Source of the DNA: Nordella sp. HKS 07
Lineage (GTDB): Bacteria > Pseudomonadota > Alphaproteobacteria > Rhizobiales > Aestuariivirgaceae
Length of the DNA: 64,000 nucleotides
NCBI RefSeq assembly: GCF_011046735.1
Contig: NZ_CP049258.1
Span: 3,614,001-3,678,000, forward strand
Direction: 5' to 3'
Below are positions 1 through 7,335 of this stretch, piece by piece. The position numbers and the translations under genes are program-made. Every line of letters starts with the position of its first letter. Position 1 is the stretch's first letter. Below the pieces are notes generated by a model. The model was not told the DNA's origin, ran no database searches, and saw only the letters and a program-made list of their open reading frames with translations.

Positions 1-2
1 TG

Positions 3-113
3 GCGAACAGCGCCGTGTACCGGCCGCGCCGGAATCTGGCCAATCCCAATCTCTGCCACCCCGAAGCGCTCGCCGAATTGGCCGACTTGCTGGCGGCTTG
101 GGCCGAGCGTTGA
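3..113 (+). CDS. 3' end of an unidentified protein gene (partial)
   Basis: The open frame starting at base 3 runs from the window edge to a TGA at 111-113 and encodes 36 residues ending in an Ala/Leu-rich helix (ALAELADLLAAWAER). The composition is typical coding sequence for this genome. It converges on potI with only 9 bp between the stops. Too little is present to name a family. Confidence 0.5.
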   Translation, partial: ANSAVYRPRRNLANPNLCHPEALAELADLLAAWAER

Positions 114-122
114 AACGCTCTC

Positions 123-959
123 CTATTTATTTGCTGCGATCGCCATCTGCACGTCGCGTTCGCGCCTCTTCTCGGCCCTTTGCATGATCAAGCCGGCGAT
201 GGCGACGCCGCTCCCTACCAGGACCACGATGATGGTGGCGAGAGCGTTCAAGTCCGGCGTCACGCCGAGACGTACCTTCGAGAAGATATAGAGCGGCAAG
301 GTGGTCGAACCCGGTCCGTTCGTGAAGGCTGTAATCACCACATCGTCGAGCGAGAGCGTGAAGGAGAGAAGCCAGCCGGCGATGATGGCGGGCGCGATGA
401 TCGGCAAGGTGACGTCGAACAGCACGCGCAACGGCTTCGAGCCGAGATCCATCGCCGCTTCCTCGACCGACCGGTCCATCGAGGCGAGGCGCGACTGTAC
501 CACCACCGTCACATAGGAGAGCGAAAAAGTGATATGGGCGAGCGTGATGGTGGTGAAGCCGCGCGTCGGCCAGCCGATCATGCCGTTGAGCGCGATGAAG
601 AACAGCACCAGCGAGATGCCGGTGATGACTTCCGGCATCACCAGCGGCGCCGAGACGAGCCCCGAAAACAGCGTGCGGCCGCGGAAGCGCGAGAAGCGGG
701 CGAGCGCCATGCCCGCCATGGTGCCGAGGATGGTGGCGATGGTGGCGCTGACAAAGGCGATGCGCAAGGAAAGCCAGGCGGCGTCGAGCACCTGCTGGTT
801 GGTGAGGAGCTTGCCGTACCACTCCGTCGAAAAGCCGCCCCACACCGTGGCGAGCCTCGACTTGTTGAAGGAAAAGAAGATCATCGAGGCGATCGGCACA
901 TAGAAAAAGGCATAGCCGAAGATCAGCGCGAAGATCAGGAAGTAGGGACGGCGCCTCAT
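123..959 (-). CDS. potI: Putrescine/spermidine ABC transporter permease (PotI type)
   Basis: A 278-aa inner-membrane protein with about six hydrophobic segments, an N-terminal helix directly after MRRRPYF, and the BPD_transp_1 EAA loop (EEAAMDLGSKPLRV, around residues 165-180) that contacts the ATPase. It forms half of the membrane channel for polyamine import, with PotH as partner. Its ATG overlaps the potH stop by 4 bp (ATGA), indicating translational coupling. It is the last gene of a minus-strand operon potF-potG-potH-potI. Length and gene order match the PotFGHI family. Whether putrescine or spermidine is the main substrate cannot be decided here. Confidence 0.92.
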   Translation of the reverse strand: MRRRPYFLIFALIFGYAFFYVPIASMIFFSFNKSRLATVWGGFSTEWYGKLLTNQQVLDAAWLSLRIAFVSATIATILGTMAGMALARFSRFRGRTLFSGLVSAPLVMPEVITGISLVLFFIALNGMIGWPTRGFTTITLAHITFSLSYVTVVVQSRLASMDRSVEEAAMDLGSKPLRVLFDVTLPIIAPAIIAGWLLSFTLSLDDVVITAFTNGPGSTTLPLYIFSKVRLGVTPDLNALATIIVVLVGSGVAIAGLIMQRAEKRRERDVQMAIAANK

Positions 960-1933
960 GTCGCGGCCCTCCGCGCCTCGCGCGCCTGGAAGAAGTTGTA
1001 GATCATGATCGGGATGACCAGCACGGCGAGCAGCGCCACGGCGACGGCCGAGGCCACCGGCCAGTCGCGGTTCTGAAAGAACTCGTCCGCCAGCACGCGC
1101 CCGATCATCGGGCTGTCGCCGCGGCCCATGAGCGAGGGGATCACATACTCTCCGGTCGCCGGGATGAAGACGAGCATGGCGCCGGCGATCATGCCCGGTA
1201 TCGAGAGCGGCAAGGTGATGTCGCGGAAAACCTGCCAGGGCTTGGAGCCGAGATCCATCGCCGCCTCATCGAGGGTGCGGTCGAGCTTTTCGAGCGTCGC
1301 ATAGAGCGGCAGGATCATGAACGGCAGATAAGAATAGACTATGCCGAGCACGACGGCGAAATTCGTGTTCATCATCTGTATGTGGTCGCCGCCGCCTGCC
1401 CAGAAGGGAAAGAAGGTGTTGATGATCGAGGTCAGGCCGCGATTGAACCAGCTGGTGTTGCCGAGGAGTCCGATCCAGGCATAGACGCGCAGGAGAAACG
1501 AGGTCCAGAAGGGCAGGATCACCAGGAGCAGCAGCACATTGCGCCAGGCGCCCGAGGCGCGCGCGATGCCGAGCGCCATCGGATAGCCGATGAGAAGAGC
1601 GAAAAAGGTCGAGATCGCCGCGAGCTTGAGCGAGTTGAGATATCCCTGCCAATAAATGGCATCCTGGGTGAGGAAGAGATAATTGTCGCTTGTCCCGTAG
1701 GGAAATGTCTCCTTCCAGATAACCGGCGGGAGACCGAGCTGCGCGGTGCCGGTGCTGATCGCCAGCACGATGAAAAAGGGCGCGATGAAGAAGATCAGGA
1801 GCCACAGATAGGGGATGGCGATGATTGCCTGGCGCCAGGCCTCGCGGTCGAGCCATTGCCTCAAGCCATGGGCTTTCGGCAGGTGGCTCTCCTGGCCTTG
1901 CGTCGTCGTGGTAGCAGGGGCGAGCGCGGCCAT
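956..1933 (-). CDS. potH: Putrescine/spermidine ABC transporter permease (PotH type)
   Basis: A 325-aa inner-membrane permease. A soluble N-terminal stretch of about 35 residues is followed by TM1 (IAIPYLWLLIFFIAPFFIV). There is a large periplasmic loop between TM1 and TM2, as in PotB/PotH, and an EAA loop (LDEAAMDLGSKPWQVF) near residue 225. It pairs with PotI to form the translocation pore. It is 3 bp downstream of potG and overlaps potI by 4 bp, so the three are probably translated together. Confidence 0.92.
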   Translation of the reverse strand: MAALAPATTTTQGQESHLPKAHGLRQWLDREAWRQAIIAIPYLWLLIFFIAPFFIVLAISTGTAQLGLPPVIWKETFPYGTSDNYLFLTQDAIYWQGYLNSLKLAAISTFFALLIGYPMALGIARASGAWRNVLLLLVILPFWTSFLLRVYAWIGLLGNTSWFNRGLTSIINTFFPFWAGGGDHIQMMNTNFAVVLGIVYSYLPFMILPLYATLEKLDRTLDEAAMDLGSKPWQVFRDITLPLSIPGMIAGAMLVFIPATGEYVIPSLMGRGDSPMIGRVLADEFFQNRDWPVASAVAVALLAVLVIPIMIYNFFQAREARRAAT

Positions 1934-1936
1934 GGG

Positions 1937-3106
1937 CTACTCCGTCAGGATGATGACGGAGGAGGGCGCGAATGTGAGCCAGACGTCGTCCTCCCACACC
2001 GCCACGCGTTCATTCTCGCCGGCTCGCCGGCTGTTCACCGCATTGACGCGCACCAGCGTGCCTGAGGCGAGCTTCACCCGATAGAGCGAATCCTTGCCGA
2101 AATAGCCGAGATCGATGACTTTGCCGGCAATCGCGTTGCCGGCCGCCTTGGCGCCCGGCTTCTTGCGTTCGATCGAGATTTTCTCAGGCCGCACCGCGAT
2201 CGAGACCTTGGCGTTCTCGGTGGGCAGGTCGCCCGCATGCTCGACGGTCACATCGGCGCCCAAAGCCGGCGTACTCACGATGACCTTGTTCTTTGTCGTG
2301 GATTTCACCTCGCCGTCGAAGATGTTGATAGAGCCGATGAAGTCGGCGACGAAGCGTGTCCTCGGAAATTCGTAGATCTCGGTCGGCGTGCCGATCTGGC
2401 GGATGAGACCCTGATCCATCACCGCTATGCGGGTGGCCAGCGTCATCGCTTCCTCCTGGTCATGGGTGACGACGATGAAGGTGACGCCGAGCTTGTGCTG
2501 GATATTCATGAGCTCGAACTGCGTCTGTTCGCGCAGCTTCTTGTCGAGGGCGCCCAAGGGCTCGTCGAGCAGCAGCACCTTGGGCTGCTTGGCGAGCGAG
2601 CGTGCGAGCGCCACGCGCTGACGCTGACCGCCCGAAAGCTGATGCGGCTTGCGCCCGGCGAGCGGCGTCAGCTTCACCAGATCGAGGAGCTCCTTGATGC
2701 GCTCCTTGCGCTGGGCATCAGTCATCGCCTCGTGCTTGAGGCCGTAGCCGACATTCTTCTCCACTGTCATATGCGGGAACAGCGCATAGGACTGGAACAT
2801 CATATTGACGGGCCGCTGATAGGGCGGAATTTCCGTCATATCCTGGCCGTCGAGATAAAGATGACCGGCGGTCGGCGTCTCGAAGCCGGCCAGCATCCGT
2901 AGCAGCGTGGTCTTGCCGCAGCCCGATCCGCCGAGCAGCGCGAAGAGCTCGCCCTTGTAGATGTCGAGGCTGACATTGTCGACCGCGGTGAAGTCACCGA
3001 ATTTCTTGGTGACGCCCTGGATGCGGATAAAGGGGTTGGCTTTCGGATCGAGCCAGGGCTGTTCGCTATGGTGGCTGCTTTCGCGGGACTTCGTTTCGAC
3101 GTCCAT
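1937..3106 (-). CDS. potG: Polyamine ABC transporter ATP-binding protein (PotG type)
   Basis: A 389-aa cytoplasmic ATPase that powers polyamine import. Visible motifs are Walker A (GGSGCGKTT), the Q-loop (MFQSYALFPH), the signature [14 protein letters not shown], Walker B ([12 protein letters not shown]) and the H-loop (VTHDQEEAM). A C-terminal TOBE-type domain spans about residues 285-389. I chose the ATG at 3106 because an AGGAG lies 11 nt upstream; a longer frame to 3148 would run into the hairpin at 3139-3164. It lies between potF and potH in the operon. Confidence 0.92.
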   Translation of the reverse strand: MDVETKSRESSHHSEQPWLDPKANPFIRIQGVTKKFGDFTAVDNVSLDIYKGELFALLGGSGCGKTTLLRMLAGFETPTAGHLYLDGQDMTEIPPYQRPVNMMFQSYALFPHMTVEKNVGYGLKHEAMTDAQRKERIKELLDLVKLTPLAGRKPHQLSGGQRQRVALARSLAKQPKVLLLDEPLGALDKKLREQTQFELMNIQHKLGVTFIVVTHDQEEAMTLATRIAVMDQGLIRQIGTPTEIYEFPRTRFVADFIGSINIFDGEVKSTTKNKVIVSTPALGADVTVEHAGDLPTENAKVSIAVRPEKISIERKKPGAKAAGNAIAGKVIDLGYFGKDSLYRVKLASGTLVRVNAVNSRRAGENERVAVWEDDVWLTFAPSSVIILTE

Positions 3107-3138
3107 ACATTGCTGCGCTCCTGTCGCCTGAACGCGAA

Positions 3139-3164
3139 AACCCGGCATCTTGCGATACCGGGTT
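3139..3164 (-). terminator. Intercistronic hairpin with GCAA tetraloop between potF and potG
   Basis: On the minus-strand RNA, arms AACCCGGUAUC and GAUGCCGGGUU pair over 11 bp (one G-U) around a GCAA (GNRA) loop, followed by UUUU then CGCG. This fits a partial terminator or 3'-stabilising hairpin after the binding-protein cistron, which is usually needed in excess over the transporter subunits. The short U-run argues for partial rather than full termination. Confidence 0.6.
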
Positions 3165-3178
3165 CCGCTGCAGAAGGG

Positions 3179-4285
3179 TTATGAGCCCGACTTTATCCTG
3201 TTCCAGGCGCGGGTGCGTAGCCGCTCGCCCTGCTGCGACAGCATCTTGGGCACGAAGAGGGTCTTCTTGATATCATCGCTCGGATAGACGGCCGGATCCT
3301 CCAGCACGCTCTTGTCGACGAACTGCTTCGCCGCGATATTGGCGTTGGCGTAGTTGGTGAAGTTCGTGCACTTGGCGATGACTTCCGGATCCATCAGGAA
3401 GTTGAGGAACTTGTAGGCGGCCTCCTTATTGGGCGCGTCGGCGGGAATGACCATCACGTCGAACCAGGCGGGCGAGCCGGTCGCCGGCACTTCATATTGG
3501 AGCTTGATGTCGACGCCGGCCTCCTTCGCGCGGGTTGCTGCCGTCGCATAATCGCCCGACCAGGTGCCTGAGACGCAGAGCTCCTTGTTGGGCAGCGCGT
3601 TCAGATAATTCGCCGAGTCGAAGCTCTTGATATATTGCCGGATCGGCTTGAAAGCCTCGACTACAGCGTCATAGTCCTCCTGCTTGTCGGAATCGGGGTC
3701 GCGGCCGAGATATTTGAGCACCATGGGCATGATGTCGCCGGGGCTTTCCAGCATGTTGATGCCGCAATCGGCGAGCTTCGAGATATTCTCCGGCTTGAAG
3801 AGTAGATCGAGCGACGTGAAATCGGCGTTGGGCAGCCGCTCCTTCACCATGTCGACATTATAGGTGGTGCCGACGGTGCCCCACATATAGGGAATCGCAT
3901 ATTCATTGCCCGGATCGCGATCGGCGAGGACCTTCATGATCTCCGGATCCAGATTGACGATATTGGGCAGTTTGGATTTGTCGAGTTTCTCGAAGGCGCC
4001 ACCCGGAATGAAACGGGGCAGATTTGTGGAAGCTATGTCGATGACGTCATAGCCGGTCGATCCGGCCATGACCTTGGCCTCGACGGTCTCGGCCGAGTCG
4101 TAGGTGTCGTAGACGACTTCAATTCCGGTGGCCTTCTTGAAGTCCTCGAGCGTGGTCTCGCCGATATAGTCTACCCAGTTGTAGACATGAACCTTGCCTT
4201 CCTCGGCCTTGGCCCTTCTGACGAAGGGCGCGGCGACAATCGTGCCGCCGATGAGCTGAAGTGCGGTGCGTCTGGTGATCGACAT
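3179..4285 (-). CDS. potF: Periplasmic putrescine/spermidine-binding protein (PotF/PotD family)
   Basis: A 368-aa extracytoplasmic solute-binding protein. The N-terminus MSITRRTALQLIGG...AKAEEG is a twin-arginine-like or Sec signal peptide with a cleavage site near residue 27. The mature start VHVYNWVDYIGETTLEDF is the typical SBP_bac polyamine-binding opening (YNWxxY). GGGAG lies 8 nt before the ATG. It is the first gene of the potFGHI operon and is separated from potG by a hairpin. Ligand specificity is not provable from sequence. Confidence 0.92.
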   Translation of the reverse strand: MSITRRTALQLIGGTIVAAPFVRRAKAEEGKVHVYNWVDYIGETTLEDFKKATGIEVVYDTYDSAETVEAKVMAGSTGYDVIDIASTNLPRFIPGGAFEKLDKSKLPNIVNLDPEIMKVLADRDPGNEYAIPYMWGTVGTTYNVDMVKERLPNADFTSLDLLFKPENISKLADCGINMLESPGDIMPMVLKYLGRDPDSDKQEDYDAVVEAFKPIRQYIKSFDSANYLNALPNKELCVSGTWSGDYATAATRAKEAGVDIKLQYEVPATGSPAWFDVMVIPADAPNKEAAYKFLNFLMDPEVIAKCTNFTNYANANIAAKQFVDKSVLEDPAVYPSDDIKKTLFVPKMLSQQGERLRTRAWNRIKSGS

Positions 4286-4322
4286 TGTCTACTCCCTAAT
4301 TGCCGGCTCTGACGGCCGGTTC

Positions 4323-4340
4323 ATTGAATGACTGTTCAAT
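4323..4340. promoter_or_regulatory. Candidate TetR-type operator upstream of potF
   Basis: ATTGAA-N6-TTCAAT is an exact 6-bp inverted repeat, 38 bp upstream of the potF start and 24 bp downstream of the stop of the TetR/BetI-like gene. Its size fits TetR-family operators. It would let the adjacent regulator control the pot operon; that link is inferred. Confidence 0.45.
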
Positions 4341-4363
4341 CATAGTTCGGGCCCAACGGGCTC

Positions 4364-5026
4364 TCAAGAGGATTCAGTCTTGGCTTTTTCTCCCGGTGCG
4401 GAATAATGCTTGGGAAAGAAAGCATGAAGACAGGCGGCGATCGTCTGTTTGGCGTCGTCGAGCGAATAGGGCTTGGCCATCGTCATGAGATCAAGCCATA
4501 GACCTTCGAGCAGCGCGTCGAGGGCGCGTGCGATGAGTTCGGGCGACAACGGATAGCGGCCTTTTTTTATGATCTGGCGGCACAGATCGAGGACGATCGC
4601 CGAATATTCCTCGTCATTCGATCCGCAATGTTCGAGATAGGTCGGCCGGCTCTGTGCCTCGGCCCAGAAGGCGCACCAGGCGGAAAGCTTGCGCGGCGCG
4701 CAGATCTCCGGATTGAAATCGGAGAACAGAAGCGAAATGAGCTGGTCGGCTGGATCGTCGCTCGCGGTGTTCAGCGCCTTGTGCCAGTTGCCGCGATACT
4801 CCTCGGCCAGGTATTTGAGCGTCTCGACCAGGAGCTTTTCCTTGGTCTCGAAATGGAAATTGACGATGCCGCTCGAAAGTCCTGCCGCCTTGGCGACATC
4901 GAACATGGTGGTGCCCGAATAGCCCTTGCGCGCCATCACATCGATGGTGGCTTCGATCAGTTGCTGGCGACGAACTTCTTTTGAGGCCTTGCGGCCGATT
5001 ATGGTCGTCTGTTCAAGAATAGCCAT
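4364..5026 (-). CDS. TetR/AcrR family transcriptional regulator, BetI-like
   Basis: A 220-aa one-component regulator. The N-terminal HTH reads RRQQLIEATIDVMARKGYSGTTMFDVAKAAGLSSG, followed by the recognition helix region IVNFHFETKEKLL, closely resembling BetI-type repressors. The C-terminal two thirds are the helical ligand domain. I chose the ATG at 5026 (MAILEQTT) because the HTH then begins near residue 15; a longer frame reaches 5092. No strong ribosome site is visible. It lies directly upstream of potF on the same strand, so control of polyamine uptake is the simplest role. Confidence 0.8.
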   Translation of the reverse strand: MAILEQTTIIGRKASKEVRRQQLIEATIDVMARKGYSGTTMFDVAKAAGLSSGIVNFHFETKEKLLVETLKYLAEEYRGNWHKALNTASDDPADQLISLLFSDFNPEICAPRKLSAWCAFWAEAQSRPTYLEHCGSNDEEYSAIVLDLCRQIIKKGRYPLSPELIARALDALLEGLWLDLMTMAKPYSLDDAKQTIAACLHAFFPKHYSAPGEKAKTESS

Positions 5027-5141
5027 CACACAGGCATACGCCCTCTTGCGGCCCCTGGGATTCGGGCCGCTAAAAGGCAAAGCTAGGATCAATGGACCGT
5101 CTTCGTCAATGCGGGATTGGGCCCCCAGGATTACGATCTGT

Positions 5142-5945
5142 TCAGGCGCTCTGCCGGGTCAGCGTGTGGGCGGCCGATTCGAAGAACAAGGCCTGGCTGA
5201 TCACCGCCTTCACCGTCTCCGGCTGGAACGGCTTGGTAATGAGGAAGGTCGGTTCGGGCCGTTCGCCGGTCAGCAGGCGTTCCGGATAGGCGGTGATGAA
5301 GATGACCGGCAATTCGATGTCGCGCAGGATCTCGTTCACCGCATTGATGCCCGAACTGCCGTCGGCGAGCTGGATATCGGCCAGCACCATGCCGATGCCG
5401 CCCTTGCGGGCAATGGCCACAGCCTCATTGTGGGTGCGGGCAATACCTGCCACCTCGTGACCGAGCGAGCGCACGATATGCTCGATATCCATCGCGATGA
5501 TGGGTTCGTCCTCGATGATCAGGATGTCGGTCGCGATCTGCTCGGCGATCTCGCGGCCAGCCTGCGCCATAAGGGCGTCGAGCTCCTTTTCGCTGACGCC
5601 GAGAATGGCGGCCGCCTCTTCATTCGTGAAATCCTCGATCGACAGAAGGAGAAAAGCCTGGCGCGCCGGGGGCGTGATGACATCGAGCCGGCTGTCGATG
5701 TCATGGTCAAACGATGCGGCGCCTGACTTCTGCCGGTTGATGCTGAGAGAACGCCACAGCTTGGTGAAGACCTGATAGAGGGCAACTTTAGGATTTAATT
5801 CTGAATTGAAGGAGTCGGGCGACGTGAGCAACGACTCGATCGTCGCCGCGACATAGGCGTCGCCTGACTTCTGGTTCCCGGTCAGCGCCCGGGCGTAACG
5901 TCTAAGGTACGGAATATGTGGGGAAATTTTCTGTGCTATGGGCAT
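5142..5945 (-). CDS. phyR: General stress response anti-anti-sigma response regulator PhyR
   Basis: A 267-aa protein with a sigma-like N-terminal domain (about residues 5-130, resembling region 2/4 of ECF factors) fused to a C-terminal receiver domain. The acidic pocket is IIEDEP (144-148), the phosphoacceptor is D190 (VLADIQLADG), with conserved T218 and K238. Phosphorylated PhyR captures NepR and releases EcfG. It is transcribed divergently from nepR-ecfG, the standard alphaproteobacterial layout, and has an exact EcfG-type promoter at 5996-6020, giving positive feedback. Confidence 0.97.
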   Translation of the reverse strand: MPIAQKISPHIPYLRRYARALTGNQKSGDAYVAATIESLLTSPDSFNSELNPKVALYQVFTKLWRSLSINRQKSGAASFDHDIDSRLDVITPPARQAFLLLSIEDFTNEEAAAILGVSEKELDALMAQAGREIAEQIATDILIIEDEPIIAMDIEHIVRSLGHEVAGIARTHNEAVAIARKGGIGMVLADIQLADGSSGINAVNEILRDIELPVIFITAYPERLLTGERPEPTFLITKPFQPETVKAVISQALFFESAAHTLTRQSA

Positions 5946-5995
5946 GCCGTTCCCTGATCCTCTGCCGCGTTTCTCAGCAATAACTGGTTCCTATT

Positions 5996-6020
5996 AACGT
6001 CGGTGGTGGTGTTTGGTTCC
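5996..6020 (-). promoter_or_regulatory. EcfG-dependent promoter of phyR
   Basis: Read on the minus strand, GGAAC (6016-6020) is followed by exactly 16 nt and CGTT (5996-5999), matching the EcfG consensus GGAAC-N16/17-CGTT. It lies about 50 bp before the phyR start. A second GGAAC at 5986-5990 has no matching -10. Confidence 0.85.
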
Positions 6021-6048
6021 TAGACCCCAAAAAAATTTTCCGCCCCTA

Positions 6049-6074
6049 GGAAACCTGGCGGGGGGGTGGGAGTT
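6049..6074 (+). promoter_or_regulatory. Weak EcfG-like promoter candidate for nepR-ecfG
   Basis: GGAAA (6049-6053), 17 nt, AGTT (6071-6074) faces nepR 63 bp before its ATG. Two positions depart from consensus, so this is only a candidate for the autoregulatory promoter known for this operon in related bacteria. Confidence 0.35.
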
Positions 6075-6136
6075 ATGAGGATGTGGTGCTGGATAACAAT
6101 CAGAAGGGGTGCTGCTGAGGCAGGCCGAAATCATAG

Positions 6137-6331
6137 ATGTCGAAAGATGAAACCGGGGCGGCGGGATTAGGTCGCTCCTTCAAATCAGGAACAAAGCCCG
6201 TGCTCGACCGACAGGTCCAGGTTCATATCGGCCGGAAGTTGAAGGCCGTTTATGACGAGATCGCGGCCGAACCGCTGCCGAAAGAGATACTTGATCTTTT
6301 GGCCAAGCTCGAAGGTCGTGCCAAGGAATGA
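6137..6331 (+). CDS. nepR: Anti-sigma factor NepR
   Basis: A 64-aa cytoplasmic protein with the conserved NepR core IGRKLKAVYDEIAAEPLPKE followed by a second helix ILDLLAKLEGRA. It binds EcfG in unstressed cells and is sequestered by phosphorylated PhyR. The stop overlaps the ecfG start by 4 bp (ATGA), which keeps the anti-sigma and sigma factor in fixed ratio. The variable N-terminus (about 30 residues) is usual for the family. Confidence 0.95.
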   Translation: MSKDETGAAGLGRSFKSGTKPVLDRQVQVHIGRKLKAVYDEIAAEPLPKEILDLLAKLEGRAKE

Positions 6332-6900
6332 AACTGACGCCGCAAATAACCGATGAGATGCTGCAGTCGGTGCGTTCTCTGCGCGCTTTCGCGGTCTCGC
6401 TATGCGGGCGCACCGACCTTGCCGACGATCTTGTGCAGGAGACTATTGTCAAGGCTTGGTCCAATCTCGACAAGTTCGAGGAGGGCACCAACCTGCAGGC
6501 CTGGCTCTTCACCATCCTGCGCAACCACTACTATTCCGAGATCCGCAAACGCCGCCGCGAGATCGAGGACGTCGAGGGCCGCTACTCGGCGACCCTGGCC
6601 ACCCATCCGGCTCAGTATGGCCATCTCGACATGGCCGATTTCAAGGCCGCCATGCAGAAGCTTCCCGACGACCAGCGCGAAGCGCTTATTCTCGTCGGCG
6701 CCTCGGGCTTTTCCTATGAGGATGCGGCAAAGATCTGCGGCGTCGCGATCGGCACGATCAAAAGTCGCGTCAACCGCGCCCGCACCCATCTGGCCAAGCG
6801 CCTGAATATCGAGAGCACCGCCGATATCGGTCCGGATCCCACGGCTGAGGCGACTTTCTCGGCCCTGCGCCAGGGCGGTACCTCCGGCAAATCCGAATAG
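6328..6900 (+). CDS. ecfG: ECF sigma factor EcfG (general stress sigma factor)
   Basis: A 190-aa ECF sigma factor. Region 2 includes LRAFAVSLCGRTDLADDLVQETIVKAW and NLQAWLFTILRN; region 4 includes LPDDQREALILVGASGFSYEDAAKICGVAIGT and SRVNRARTHLAKRL. It directs RNA polymerase to GGAAC-N16/17-CGTT promoters; several such sites lie within the next 6 kb. It is coupled to nepR by a 4-bp overlap. The C-terminal tail (about 25 residues) beyond region 4 is typical for EcfG. Confidence 0.96.
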   Translation: MKLTPQITDEMLQSVRSLRAFAVSLCGRTDLADDLVQETIVKAWSNLDKFEEGTNLQAWLFTILRNHYYSEIRKRRREIEDVEGRYSATLATHPAQYGHLDMADFKAAMQKLPDDQREALILVGASGFSYEDAAKICGVAIGTIKSRVNRARTHLAKRLNIESTADIGPDPTAEATFSALRQGGTSGKSE

Positions 6901-6940
6901 CTGGCAGCGCGAAGCCCAACATGACGTTTTCGCACAGATC

Positions 6941-6964
6941 AATGGCCGCCCGTTGGCGGCCATT
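6941..6964. terminator. Bidirectional hairpin terminator after ecfG
   Basis: AATGGCCGCC and GGCGGCCATT form a perfect 10-bp stem with a CGTT loop, followed by GAATTTTCG on the plus strand. It sits between the convergent ecfG and the 85-aa gene. Confidence 0.75.
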
Positions 6965-6999
6965 GAATTTTCGTTTGGTCGCAGGCGTAGAGGGAGTGG

Positions 7000-7257
7000 T
7001 TAGGTGGATGCAGCCGGTGCGACATCGAGGGCGCGCAGCGCCGCCTGGACTTCCGGCAATCGGCTGCGACCCGGACCGCGCTCTTGCGCCATGTTCTCGT
7101 CTCCGGAGGAAACCAGCCGTCGGGCGTCGAGCTCCCAGTTCTTCAGGATCTTGATTTTCTCTTCTCGTGAAAGATCTGCTGCCTCCACCACCTCCATGGG
7201 CGTGGCGAACACTTGTGACGCATCGGCAATCGCCTTGTTGACGACGGAATTTGTCAT
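7000..7257 (-). CDS. Small conserved-type stress-associated protein (85 aa), function unknown
   Basis: An 85-aa acidic protein. The N-terminal half (VNKAIADASQVFATPMEVV) leads into DLSREEKIKILKNWELDARRL, a helix-forming pattern I recall in small rhizobial proteins near stress genes. No signal peptide or membrane segment is present. It has its own EcfG-like promoter at 7289-7313 and converges on ecfG. Membership in the general stress regulon is a fair inference; molecular function is unknown. Confidence 0.75.
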   Translation of the reverse strand: MTNSVVNKAIADASQVFATPMEVVEAADLSREEKIKILKNWELDARRLVSSGDENMAQERGPGRSRLPEVQAALRALDVAPAAST

Positions 7258-7288
7258 TGCTGCACCCTTTCACAATGTTGTTTAATAT

Positions 7289-7313
7289 AATGCCGGGAAG
7301 GCGGCAGGGTTCC
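7289..7313 (-). promoter_or_regulatory. EcfG-like promoter of the 85-aa gene
   Basis: On the minus strand GGAAC (7309-7313), 16 nt, CATT (7289-7292); one mismatch to CGTT. It lies 32 bp before the start codon of the 85-aa gene. Confidence 0.65.
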
Positions 7314-7335
7314 CGGCCGGAAGGAAGTGCGACAC

